A stretch of DNA of 64,000 bases, taken from positions 40,408,544 to 40,472,543 of the forward strand of contig NC_088101.1 in assembly GCF_036370855.1 (NCBI RefSeq), in the 5' to 3' direction. Below, in pieces: positions 53,563-64,000 of this stretch. The DNA is from Dromaius novaehollandiae. Taxonomy: Eukaryota; Chordata; Aves; Casuariiformes; Dromaiidae. How positions within the stretch are numbered: the first letter of the stretch is position 1; every line of letters begins with the position of its first letter. Under the pieces are notes generated by a model. The model worked only from the letters and a program-made list of their open reading frames with translations, made no database searches and had not been told where the DNA came from. Position numbers and translations under genes: made by a program.

Positions 53563-56301
53563 CTAATAGAGTGAGGGGAGGGGGAAGTGGGATGAGGGAG
53601 AGAGGGAGAAAGATTGAGAGGTTTTTTCCCATTAGTGCACATAAAGAGGACCTGGGGAGGGAGGTGCTCTATTGCTAATTAAACTGTCAGGGCTGACAGA
53701 AGAGGCAGCAGGTGGCTCCATTTCTAAAGCCACAAAGGGCATGCAAGTCATTTCAGTTTGAATCAACCTTAGGGTTGAGGGTTTTTGGGTTTCTTTTCTC
53801 TGCTCCCCCTCCCCCTCTTTTTCCTTCTTTTCTGAATTAATATTTTCTCTGGCTTTTTTCCTGTTTGCAAACAGGGAGAGGGTAGGTTTGCTGTGTTAAG
53901 CAGGCGCTCTGGTTTTTTGCTGGGATAGCAGAGTCTTCCTGAAACTCTAGAATTTGAAGGGGAGCTGGGAAGGCAAGGACCTAAACCTAATCTGAAATCT
54001 GATCTCTTCTGTGGCTGAAAACTTTTAAACTTAATTTATTAGGCTGGAGAGGATTTTAGGCAAACCTGTAAGGAAATGATATTTCACATGTATTGTTTTT
54101 TTGAGAGAATAGATCCCATGGAGGGCAAATTGGTCCAACAGCTGCATTTGATTTGGTAAAATAACTAGGAGGGGGATACAGGGCTCTTTAAGAATCTATG
54201 GGGCATGTTTAGCTTTAGGAGGATTTATCTGAGTGCAATTTGCTAGGCCAAAGCTATTGGTTGTTTTAGCAATTATGTCCCACAGTCATGGTTTCAGGGT
54301 TCCTCCCCCTCCCCCCCTTAGTAAGAAAAGCTTTTGAATTATTGTAGATATTTACACTACAAATCTGTCTCCAGGTATAAACATTGATCTGTTACGAAAG
54401 GGTTCCCCTCCTATTCCCCTTTTCTCTTGAAATGCTAATGTGTGGATAATGTGCCATTCAGTTGTCTATGTTCAAGGGGCTTTCTTGTCCTCCTCTAACC
54501 CTAGATCTTCACATTAAGTTTATATCCCCAATTGTCCATGCATTACCTTCTCTGTCAAATGATATGTAGAACTTCACTCTTAATCTGCAGAGAAAGTCCT
54601 TCTTTCTTACTATACATGAGATTGGTCATGCGGCTCTTTCTCATACGTCTAAATGAAGCTTTGCTGTACTGCTCCCCAGGCAATACTCTAGATGAAAGAT
54701 TCCTCTTTTTCATTTTACTGTTTGACTTGCCTGCGCCATCCACATAAATGAGTACAACTTGAAAACACTTATTTGCAGAAAAGCAGCAAACAGAAAAAGA
54801 CTCTAAAAGGACCACTTTTTATTCTGAGCTGGGATGTTGCATTTCATGACCGAAACAGTCAGACACGATAGGATGGACGAGTCAGTCTGCAGCTAAGACA
54901 AAGCCCTGCCTTTTTTCAGACACATCTCTCACTGACTCCGCTGGGAGTTGTACACGATCGTGTCAGGATAAGACCCTGAGCCCTCAAGCTTTAATCGAGG
55001 GACTGTGCTTCCACTTACCAAAGTCATTTTTGCAGAGGTTTTCCACAATGTCATTATCATCTTCATTTTTGTTTTTGCAGGCATCGCAGACCTTAGGTGC
55101 TGGAAATGCAAGACAGTCCTCATCAGGCTCAGGGAGAAAAGAACAGCAGGTGGCGTTGGGAACCCTTCGGGGAAACGCGTTTTTCCTTCCCTCGGAGGAC
55201 TGTGTGCCTTCTCCTGCATGGAGCTGCCTTTCCCCTGTGACAAGCCTTACCTTGCTTCAGAGCTGCTGGAAGGGGGACGCGCACGAAGCACTTTTAAGGT
55301 AACACTTAAACCCAAACTTTTTTTTTTTTAAACAGGAACAAAAAAAGGGAGGGGAGGTAAGGGAAGAAGAGAAAAAACAAAAAACAGCCCGACCCTGCGG
55401 TTCAGCGATGATCTTTGCAGAAAGAGGTCTGCGTTACTGACGGCTCCGTCCGGGTCACAGAGCTTCCCTCCGGGGGGGAGACGGGGAAAGGCTGCGGGCT
55501 GGTCCCAGCCCCCCGACGGCGCCGGCGGGCTGGCACCGCCGGGACCTGGCACCGGAGCACCTATTTTCCAGGCTCCGGGGAAATCGTAGCGGTCCCGCAG
55601 CAAGGGCCCCTCGCAAAAGTCCGCCTGAGCCCGGTCTGCGGCTCACCCGAGCCCCCCCGCCGGACGAGGGCGGGATCTGGGGGGAGGGGGATGCCCCGCA
55701 CCGCGGTGCCGGGCTCTCCGCGGCGGCGGGCGGGCGCGCTGCCGCCCCGCGGGGCTGGCGCCGGGGCAGCGCTGCCGAGCCGGGGGCGGCCCGGCGGCTC
55801 GCTCTTACCTTCCCTGGTGACCGGGAGGATGTGGTCGCTGCTGGCCAGGGGGATGCACAGGTCGTTGTCCTTGGGGAAGCGGCTGCAGTCCAGCATGTCG
55901 GGCCAGGGGAAGCCGAAGGCGGACATCACCGGGGCGCAGCTCTCCTTCACCTCCTCGCAGAGCGAGTGGCAGGGCTGGATGATCTCGTCCAGGTCGTCGA
56001 TGCAGACGGGGGCGAAGAGGGAGCAGAGGAACTTCCTGGTGTCGGGGTGGCACTGCTTCTGCACCAGCGGGATCCAGGTGGAGGCCTGCTCCAGCACCTC
56101 CTGCACCGTCTCGTGCCCCAGCAGGTTGGGCAGCCGCATGCTCTGGTACTCGATGCCGCGGCACAGCAGCATCGGGGCGGGGATGGGCTTGCAGTTGGAG
56201 CGCTTGTAGGAGAAGTCGGGCTCCCCGAAGGGGAAGAGCCCCGCGGCCGAGCCCAGGCACTGGGAGGCCAGCAGCAGCAGGGCGCAGAGGCGGCGCTGCA
56301 T
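53258..56301 (-). CDS. SFRP2: Secreted frizzled-related protein 2, three coding exons, 292 aa
   Basis: Secreted modulator of Wnt signalling that binds Wnts through its Frizzled-type cysteine-rich domain. Coding exons in transcript order: 56301-55809, 55099-55019, 53562-53258, all with GT-AG introns; total 879 nt including the stop. Signal peptide about 1-21 (CALLLLASQCLGSAAG). The CRD carries the ten expected cysteines at 37, 47, 84, 93, 100, 111, 115, 122, 139 and 149. The netrin-like domain has six cysteines at 169, 172, 187, 242, 244 and 292. Length is close to the human 295. The ATG is the first in frame with the leader, and the first exon lies in a CpG island. In human too, SFRP2 lies next to RNF175 on the same strand. 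Confidence 0.97.
55019..55099 (-). CDS. SFRP2: SFRP2 coding exon 2 (linker)
   Basis: 81 nt coding PKVCDACKNKNEDDNDIVEN and LCKNDF. Acceptor CATTTCCAG, donor TTTG then GTAAGT. It supplies the first three netrin-domain cysteines. Confidence 0.95.
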
Positions 56302-56480
56302 TTTGGGGCGCTCGCGGGGGGACCCGGGGCGGCCTCACTGGCGGGCGCTCGCAGGCGGAGAGGCGGCGGAGGGCTGGCGCGCCGCTCCCCTCTGCCGCAT
56401 GCAGCTGCCCCCGAGCCCGGGCTCCTGCCTGGCAGACACGGACGGAGGGTCTGAGCGAGATGCAGGGGCAAACGGGAGTT
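55440..56480. promoter_or_regulatory. CpG island over SFRP2 exon 1
   Basis: Strongly GC- and CpG-rich from intron 1 through exon 1 into the 5' flank. It creates several long antisense ORFs that are composition artefacts. Confidence 0.8.
55809..56301 (-). CDS. SFRP2: SFRP2 coding exon 1 (signal peptide and CRD)
   Basis: 164 codons plus one base. It holds the leader and all ten CRD cysteines, and ends GAA G before GTAAGAGC. The reading frame runs on past the donor into intron 1, where it is not coding. Confidence 0.96.
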
Positions 56481-56484
56481 TTCT

Positions 56485-56510
56485 GGATTTTTTGTATGCA
56501 AATGGAAGGG
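56485..56510 (-). promoter_or_regulatory. Octamer plus A-rich TATA-like element upstream of SFRP2
   Basis: On the gene strand: ATTTGCAT, the Oct-factor octamer, then ACAAAAAA, about 190 bp before the ATG. The spacing fits a start about 30 bp downstream and a 5' UTR of roughly 150 nt. Position and motifs only. Confidence 0.35.
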
Positions 56511-59500
56511 GGAGCGGAGGGCTGGGAGGAGCCTTGTGACAGCCATCCAAAAAGGATTGGTCACTACTTTCTTGGTCTGCTTTTGCTCAGGGGGATTGTC
56601 TTTTGGCAGGAAATCCTTAAAAGAAATGTTACAGTGCATGCACGGGGAAGGGGGGAAAAGATCCCCACGAACAAAGAACCACAAAAGCCCTCGGATCTCC
56701 TTGGCTGGGCAAGGGGAGAGGGGCCGCTTTCAGGTTGCGGGTAGTTTAAGGTGAGCTTTGCAGTTAATAAACTTATCGTAGAGGGACGGGACTCTCCTCT
56801 TCCCCCCCCCCCGATTTTGATCCTTTTGCTACCGGCAAGCACATGATGTGGCTGGTCTGGTTCCCCAAGCAGGGGGCAAGGCTCTGCTCCCAGAGACCCC
56901 ACGGGGTCGCTGTCACCTCTGCCCCCTCCCTGGCTGCTGCCGGGGCTGTGGTGAGTGGGGCATGCCCCGCAGTGGGCTCTGCAGCCCTCCACGCTTTGCC
57001 CCTGTCCTGCCCGCTTGTGGGGCAAGTTGGGCAGCTGAGGATGGTAGTTCCCCTAGCCCCTACAGCTCACCCTGGGGCCAGAGCCACACACGGAGCGCAC
57101 AGCGACAGCGGGGTGCCTGCTCTCCCAGTCCCTCTCTGGCTCAGCAGTGCCCACACCTCCCAGCGTGGCTCCTTGCTATATGAAGTGCCTGCTTGGAGAG
57201 GCACTGGTGCCCCAAGGAGGGTCCTCTGCTAAGTGACCCTCCCACAGGATGCGAAGTGCTCAGGCTAGGGCACTGCTTGGAGCCTCTGCCAGCCCAGTAA
57301 AACCTAATGGATGTGCTGTGCAGCTACTGCAAATCACATCTCTTTGCCTCAGCTGTCACTGGAGCGTGACCAAGCCAGAGTCCCCATGTCTTCACCTTTG
57401 CTTTTGGGGCAAAGGACCTAATTTCAGGTGATCCTGAACGCCCAGAAGGACATCTGTGAGGCAAGCCCAGGAAAGCTGTGAAATACACCGTGAGACCCTC
57501 ATCTCCCTGCAGCCTGTCCCTTGCCCCACGGATGCTGTCTCAGCCCAGTCCACGCAGGGCCCTGCTCTCCTCCTTGCTGGGCAGCTTGCTTGCAGCAAGC
57601 TGAGAAGTGGGGCAACCTGTTGAGCACCGTCCCTTGCAGGTGGAGTTGTGGCAGATGCCCATGCCTCCCTCCCACTGCAGGTGGGCCTATGAAGTTGTAG
57701 GGGGAGAGAGAGAGGATAACCTGCAAGTCTTCTTCCCCCTGCACCAGGCTGAGGGCTATGGCACCAGGCAGACTGCGTGCAAGGAGGCTGCCTCCGGTCT
57801 GATCTCCTTGCCCCACCAAGGTGTTGCACAGCCGCTGTGCAAAGGATCAACATCTATAGAGCTGTCCTTCTCCAAAAGCTATGATTAACCTGAATGTCTT
57901 TCCTTTGACTCTGTTCTGCAAGGATCAGAGAGCTGCAGTGAACGGTGCCTGGTGAACCCTGGCTGGCCCCTGACTGCAAAAGGGGGTTTTCCGTGTGTCT
58001 TTGGGTATGAGTGTCAGAGTGTGTTAAAAATACCATCATCTGCCACTTTTTTCCAAGGCTAAAAGCTCTACACAGTGTAGGTGCCTCCCTTTCCCTTTCC
58101 TTTTGTCTTCACCTAGAAATTTCCTTAAAGAATTAGCATTTGTGTTGATTTATAACGAAAGGAAGAAAGGTAGACAAGGCATTGGGATCAGAACACAGTG
58201 TCAGTGTAGTTTGGAAATTTCTGGGATTTATATTATTTATGACATTATTGTTGAAGAGTGCAGGCCTGTGTAGTATCTTTTTGTGGTAAACCACATTCAT
58301 TAATCAGCTACTGAATATCTCCTTATAGAGATGTTTTAGGGGAAGCTAGCCTCAGCCGTTCTGACTTTTGCAAATTGCACAGCTGTTACCATCTAATCCA
58401 CATAGGTTCAGTTCTCTGCCTGGGCTTCCCTGAAGTTTGGGTCACTGCCTTATGGCATAGGAAACTTGCAGCTTCTCCCTGTGGAAGAAAAGGGACTGCC
58501 TTACTGGAACAAACCGCGTGCTTGTCCAGCCTGGTTGTTGTTAGGCACTGAAGCTAGTGCTAGCTATTTCAGAGGAAGTTTCAGGATCCTTTCCAGCAGA
58601 CTATACTCATGGATATAATCTCCCTGTAGGCCAGCTTCTTCTCTGTTATTTAAAGTTGTTTCATATCCGGAAAAATAAATGTCATGAATATCTAATATCC
58701 CATGTGTAAACACTTAAAAGTAGTCGTCTTCTTATAGCTTCACATATTCTTGCCATTTGTTATCTGTATTCAGTTCATTCCTTTAAAAAATAGATCTGTA
58801 AGCTCTTGGCCTCCGTTCGCTTCCATAGCACTGAGCCCCACGGATTACTTATGCCACCCATTTTGAAGTTGTTTTGGCAAGTCCTGAGGATTGCCATGGA
58901 CTGTAGTTGTTGCCACTTGCTGGACATTTCACTTCAGCTCCCAGTGCTGGTCCCACTGGAGTCTACCCAAAACTCCTCGTCATTGGAAAAGGACCTACCA
59001 GCATGTTTCCTCTTACCCTGAATGACCAGCTACTCACCAGCTCTTCATAAAATGGACAGGTCTTTTTCTTTTCCTCTCCTTTTATCACTGCTTCTCATTT
59101 TATGTAGTCATTGATGTCCGTTCAAGTGGATGCATGATCGGAAGACAATTTGCCTGCTCCATAAATTCCTGGTAGCCCTGTACAGCACTTTCAACAGATC
59201 CAACCATCTGCACAGTGTGGAAGCAAAGACCGAAGATCTGAACAGGCTCTGTATAGATTAGAGATAACAATCATTTTCTAAGGTGGAGGATGAGACCTTT
59301 CCAACAGAAATCTGCTCATTTTTTCACCAGGAATGTTTGCTTGCTTGTTTGTTTCCAGTCCATAGGACATAAGGAGGAAAAACACACTGTTTTTCCTGGA
59401 TTACACTTCGATTTGAAATGAGGCTTTATAAGACCTTACTATTTCCATTTTTAATCACCCTTGGCAAACTCATTTACTATAAATATGAAACGATCTGAGA

Positions 59501-59860
59501 TCATGTAAACAAATCCAGCACAAGCCTGTAGACCCAAGCAATCATTATTGCCCTCGCTGTGATCCTTTACAGAGGAAAATGCTGGAGTGCGAGGCTGACA
59601 TGGGTGCTCATCGCTGCAAACTCAGGTGCAGCTCTCCTGGCCCGCAGACCTGAATGCTGTTTACAGGCTTTGCGGTTTTGCAGGGCCCATGCTCCGGCGC
59701 AGCCCGAGTGTGAGCTGTACAGACCGGCTGCTGCGCCCAGGAGACCTGCTGAATTCAGAGTCCAGATGATTTTCATGCTAAATGCCCAAAGTCTATCAAA
59801 GCCTAAGTGGCAAGAGCAGCACTGGGCATCCGTGTGAGTGTGTTCAAGGGGTAAGGGTGA
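56511..59860. other. 5' flank of SFRP2, no gene recognised
   Basis: GC-moderate DNA up to about 57.9 kb, then AT-richer. Several short ORFs but none with recognisable domains or splice-linked structure. Confidence 0.45.
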
Positions 59861-59869
59861 TGTGGATGT

Positions 59870-60670
59870 GGGGACCTCACCATGGGGTGCCCTGGGGGTC
59901 CCTGCTGTGCTGCGCAGCTGCTTGGGGTTGGGACACCTCGCAGCCTCGCTGGCCCGGGGAAGGCTCCGCTGAGCTTGCCCGAAGTGCTCGTCTTTTAGGA
60001 GGGATGGGGCTGGCTCCGAAAGGCGGGTCTGTTCAGCTGCGAGGAAGCGGTGTTGTGTTGCAGCCTGCCCTAAGTGCAGTTGCCTTCCCCGGCTGTCAGG
60101 GCACACGTCTTACAGCCGGGAGACACGCGGCTGAGACGCGCCACCCGGGCCCGCCGCCGGGAGCCCCGCACGGCCCGGGGGGTCCGGCTGCCCAGCGCGG
60201 GTGGGGGGCTCCCCGTCGGGGTCGGGGGGGCCGAGTGCCCGGCCCGGGAGCTCCCCGTCGGGGCCGGCCCGGGCGGCGGGGGGGGGGGGGGGGGCTGCAC
60301 GCGCTCAGGCCAATAAACAACCGCTGTTTCACACTTAATTGGGAATGAAACTAATGAGCTATTTACAGCTCTTGGCTGCTTTCCCCGCATGCTTCCGGCG
60401 CTGGACACCCCCCGGGGCCGGGTAGAGCCCCGGCGAGGGCCGAGAGCCCTCTAAGGCGAGCCCCGGCTGATCGCTGGTTGCCGGCAGCTGGCGGCCGCCT
60501 CAAAGCGCCCGGAGAGGCGGGCGGCGGCCCCGCAGTAGGGCCGGGGCCTCCGCGGGGTCTCCCCGTGCCCCGGGGGCTGCTGCCGCCAGGTGAGGGGGCC
60601 GCCGCGGGCCCGGTCAGCAGCCTCTGTCCTCGCAGGGGTTCAGCACCTGAGTGCAAAAAGCCCTGAGCGA
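59870..60670. promoter_or_regulatory. CpG island without a recognised gene
   Basis: CpG-dense DNA about 3.6-4.4 kb upstream of the SFRP2 ATG, with a G17 run at 60278-60294. It is interrupted by an AT-rich block at about 60310-60370 that holds ACTTAATTGG and ACTAATGAG, homeodomain-like TAAT cores. It may be a distal SFRP2 promoter or enhancer, or the start of an unannotated transcript. Confidence 0.6.
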
Positions 60671-60744
60671 CCCGGTCTCACCTGCGTGAGGGAAGTGAAA
60701 AACACTGGTAGTGGAGGAGAAAGGGCCGAGGACACCCTTATAAT

Positions 60745-60960
60745 ATCATGATAGTTTAAGCTACCTTGTTACTGTTTTTAAAAGGGAGCATAAGCTTTTA
60801 AGCGCCTGTAAATTCATCAAGTGGCATACACAGTTAAGCTGTGTTAAACCCTGAAAGTAGCATAAGCATTTAAACCACCTTAGCTGCTTAAAGCAATATA
60901 AGCTGTTAAAATGCCTTTAATCCTTAAGGCACTAAAGTGCTTAAATCACCTTAAATCTTG
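60745..60960. repeat. Degenerate TTTAAGC / GCTTAAA repeat cluster
   Basis: GTTTAAGCTACCTT, GCATAAGCTTTTAAGCGCCT, GTTAAGCTGTGTTAAACC, GCATAAGCATTTAAACCACC, GCTGCTTAAAGC and GTGCTTAAATCACC recur about every 25 bp, in both orientations. Confidence 0.7.
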
Positions 60961-61139
60961 GGAGGGAGGAGAGAGAAAAAGCTGTCTGGAAAAAGCCCCA
61001 GCCATAGGGCCCCAAAACTGAAGATGGGGCTGCTATCTCCAGAGATCCTTCAGGACAGCCTGTGTTTTCCCACTTTCCCAGTCTCTTGGAAGGGGGCTAG
61101 GAGTTGCAGAGAGTGAGTTCAAAGACTGGATGGCACAAG

Positions 61140-61169
61140 CCCCCCCCCCCCCCCCCCAAAAAAAAAAAA
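61140..61169. repeat. C18-A12 homopolymer pair
   Basis: Eighteen C followed directly by twelve A. Copy number in such a run is prone to sequencing error. Confidence 0.85.
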
Positions 61170-61770
61170 CCCCTTAGTAAAAATCACTTGCTGCTGGATG
61201 GTAGTGAAAATGAATGGACTGTGGGGAAAATGACTTGAGTGCTTGGTTCTTGTGGTGAGTTAAGAGAGAACACTGCTGTCTAAGGATCATTGGAGGGTGC
61301 ATGGTCTGTACCATCTACATCAAAACTGTGGTGCTGTTTCCTCTCTCTCTCTCTCTCTGTCTCCCTCTCCCCCTCTCTCAAACCTTTGTATGAACTCAGA
61401 TTTTCTCTACCTTTTTCTGGCCAGACCCAGAAGCTGATAAGTGAACAGGGGAAGATATATTGGCACATGCCTGTCTAGGCAAAACTCACTTCAAAGCAGA
61501 CAGTAAAAAATGCTTTCAATTTGTTAGTTTGGCTGTTACATATTTTTCTGAATCCACAGTTTGCTGCCTTGAGATCACTTAGTTACTTACCTGGCTGCAT
61601 AATGCATGCAAGGGTCTTTGCACTCTCCGTGCTCCGCTGCTGCTACCCACTGACATGCTTTGCTGATTTGGTGAGCTTGAGGTAAAACCTGCAAAAATTC
61701 ATGACTTCTCTAGGCTGAGCCCTGTTTTTTTTGTTACTGTTCTGCAGGGAAGATCACACTTTTCAGTCGT

Positions 61771-61860
61771 GGAATCATAGAATAATTTTGGTTGGAGGGC
61801 ATCTCAGAAGGCCATCTACTCCAACCCCCGCTCAAACTTCTGAGTTAAATCAGGTTATGC
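61771..61860 (-). mobile_element. CR1 LINE 3' tail, antisense
   Basis: Starts GGAATCATAGAATAATTTTG, then GGTTGGAGGGCATCTC, the reverse complement of a diverged CR1 3' terminus with its ATTCTATGATTC end. About 90 bp remain. Confidence 0.82.
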
Positions 61861-63259
61861 GAAGCCTTGCCCAGCTGAATCGTTACTGATATATGTGCAT
61901 GCTTATGTGAGACATGAGGCGGCCTGGATTCAAAACTCTACTGCAACATCCCTCCCCTCCCTGGAGGATGCCCAGGGCCAAAAGCTCTCCTCCACTGTGG
62001 ATGAAAGGGGAATGGTTTCAGCAGCAGAGGCTCTTGTAGCCCAATAGTTAGCTCAAACCTATTTTAGCATAGAGGGCACTTTGATCTCTGTGTCTTCCCA
62101 AGTGATCTCCTTGCCAGACTCTTCGATTTGCCCATCCTAGCATTTGTTTTAGGGATGTACGTATCCCCTGGGAGATCCATTATGAAGCAGTCAAACAGGT
62201 TTAAGGAACCTCCTTAAGGAATGGGGAGATTATTGGGAAGCAGTGTTTGTATGGGTGCCCATTCTTGCCTAGGCCTTCGGGCAGGGCTGTGCTGGAGACG
62301 CGGTGCTGGGTGGACCCAGCGCAGCTCCTTGTCTGCTCCCGTCTTGCTCTGCTGGTGGCATGGGTGACATGAGCAGGAAAATGGTCTCTTCCCCCTCTGG
62401 CTGTGTGTAACTGGTGTTCGGTTGCTGTGTGCATGCCTGGCGGCAGGGGCACGCACTGAGAGCGCGATTTCCAGACTGGGACATGCCCCTGCAGAAGGGA
62501 TTCAAGCCTTGGCCGGGGTGAAACACCTGCACCCAAAGCAGCTGAGTGCTGCCCTCCCCACCGAGGGGTGCCCAGCCCCAGGCACTGGCCGCTGCCACCC
62601 GCTGCTGGTGGTAGCCAGGCCAAACAGAATAGGGAAATCCTGACCTCAGAGGCTCTCTAAGCATAAACATGGGGGCTGAGAAATTACTCTTTGGTTGGTG
62701 ACACTGAAGAAGAATGAAATAATTTTTTTGTTTGTTCTGGTCAATGCATAAAATGTCAGTGGTGAGAACAAAACTGGCTTTCTCCCTGTGGTGAAAAAAT
62801 CTGATGACAAGGTCTGAATAACTTTAAAAATGGCTTCTAGCATCACATTATCAGAAGATTATTATTACTTGAATCTTGCAATTGCATTTGTTAGGAAAAA
62901 AAAAAGTGTTTTCCAGATTTTGACAGGAAACAGCTCAGCAACGGATCGATCCTGACTCTGTTTTGGTGGCTGATAAGATGGAATTTAACATTTTCCAGAT
63001 CTAGGACTGGGTAGCAGTCTTATTTTCTGTTACTGCAACATCTAAAAGCTCAATTGTTAAAAAATGTAAGTGCTGTAGATCTCTTTCTCTTTTTTTAAAA
63101 AGCTGTTCTGAAAGGAACCCTAAAACGTCCTTTATCCTGTTTTATTTTCCACTTACAGTGTTCACTGAAAACAGCAGCAGACCCTTAGCGTGAGTGACCC
63201 CTTGTTCGCAGGGTGCTGAGCCTGTGCTTGAGTGCCCCCGCGCACCGCGCAGCGGGGAA

Positions 63260-63370
63260 GGCTCAGGCATGCAGTACCAGAGAAGAGCCTCTCGGTGGCT
63301 CAGGCATGCAGTACGAGAGAAGAGCCTCTCGGTGGCTCAGGCATGCAGTACCAGAGAAGAGCCTCTCGGT
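63260..63370. repeat. 37-bp minisatellite, three units
   Basis: Units at 63260-63296, 63297-63333 and 63334-63370 start GGCTCAGGCATGCAGTAC and end CTCTCGGT. The middle one differs by one base (ACGAG for ACCAG), and GGCGCTCG after the third looks like the start of a decayed fourth. Confidence 0.95.
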
Positions 63371-64000
63371 GGCGCTCGTGCCCACCGCGTAGTTTCCCCT
63401 CCGCCCGGTGTTGTCCGGTGTCGAGCTGCCTTCCACGCGCTGTGTTTCTACCCGCTCTGCCTAGGCTGCTCTCTTCCCTAGGAACACCGCGTTTTGGGAC
63501 TGAAACTCTAGACTATGTTTAATCAATGTTTGATGTCACAAAGGGTAAAGATCAAAGTAGGGTCCATTACTTTCAAATGGAAACAAAACCAAGTCACAAC
63601 AGGTTTTATTTTTTTTGCTGGTGGTGGTCACTCACTCAGTCCAGTAGTTCCCCTGCCTTTAGTATCTTCAGATCTTCAGGGAAGTCTTTCCAATTTGAGA
63701 TATTTTCCATAGGAACATTATTAAGTATTATTCCAAGCCTCTGCTTTTAATGTTATATTGTACTTTTCTCATTTTATATTAAATGATAAATACAAATATT
63801 TGGATATTATACTCTACATACTCTACACAAACATATATAAATATATGTGTGTGTAATAAAAATCTAGATTTATTTGCATGCAAATGCTTTAGCAAGTTAT
63901 GATCCTTCAAATTTATCTGACATACATCTATATCTGGCTAGAGTTTTTGTCATGGTGAGCAATTTTGCTCATGCAGAATGTCTGTTTATGATTACTGCTC
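63371..64000. other. Right edge, no gene recognised
   Basis: AT-rich DNA with a TATATAAATATATGTGTGTG stretch near 63.85 kb. No coding region seen. DCHS2 is the next gene in human, but nothing of it is visible. Confidence 0.4.

Noticed and set aside
55415-56684. Long ORFs antisense to, or in other frames of, SFRP2 exon 1 (up to 264 codons)
   Set aside because: Composition artefacts of the CpG island. SFRP2 in its own frame has the ten conserved CRD cysteines.
63260-63370. Regular repeats that could suggest a CRISPR array
   Set aside because: Units are directly adjacent with no variable spacers, only three copies, and the genome is vertebrate.

Overview
This is a gene-sparse stretch of vertebrate nuclear DNA, almost certainly from a bird. 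It holds truncated CR1 LINE copies ending in the avian ATTCTATG-type tail, two tandem TLR2 genes (the bird-specific TLR2A/TLR2B arrangement), and the order TLR2 - RNF175 - SFRP2 known from the human 4q31 region. Genes are spliced and have CpG-island first exons and AATAAA signals; there are no operons. The species cannot be named from the sequence alone.

Layout. 1-3.7 kb: upstream DNA of the first TLR2. 3733-6096 (+): TLR2 copy A, one uninterrupted coding exon of 787 codons. 6.1-11.9 kb: its 3' UTR and the spacer. 11933-14284 (+): TLR2 copy B, 783 codons. 14.3-17.4 kb: convergent 3' ends. 17396-35860 (-): RNF175, rebuilt here as nine coding exons that give a 320-residue multi-pass RING-H2 E3 ligase; exon 1 lies in a CpG island. 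36-53 kb: intergenic, with a 0.65 kb CR1 fragment and a fossil tRNA-derived SINE. 53258-56301 (-): SFRP2, three coding exons and 292 residues, with a CpG-island first exon. 56.3-64 kb: upstream of SFRP2, with a second CpG island that has no recognised gene, a TTTAAGC-rich degenerate repeat, a CR1 tail and a 37-bp minisatellite.

Main observations. (1) The two TLR2 coding exons are identical at all but 4 of 2287 aligned positions. They break abruptly to about 76% identity over the last 59 nt, and they share nothing obvious in the leader or flanks. This points to a very recent gene conversion confined to the coding exon. (2) The last two introns of RNF175 can only be joined in frame by U12-type splice sites that start ATATCCTTT and end AG; the final one also has an exact TTCCTTAAC branch site 11 nt from the acceptor. 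(3) A perfect 28-bp palindrome lies in RNF175 intron 2. (4) There is an orphan CpG island about 4 kb upstream of SFRP2.

The genes do not form one pathway: TLR2 is a lipopeptide-sensing innate immune receptor, RNF175 a membrane ubiquitin ligase, and SFRP2 a secreted Wnt modulator. Their adjacency is conserved synteny. Exon calls rest on reading-frame continuity, splice consensus and recalled family similarity. No alignment or database search was run.
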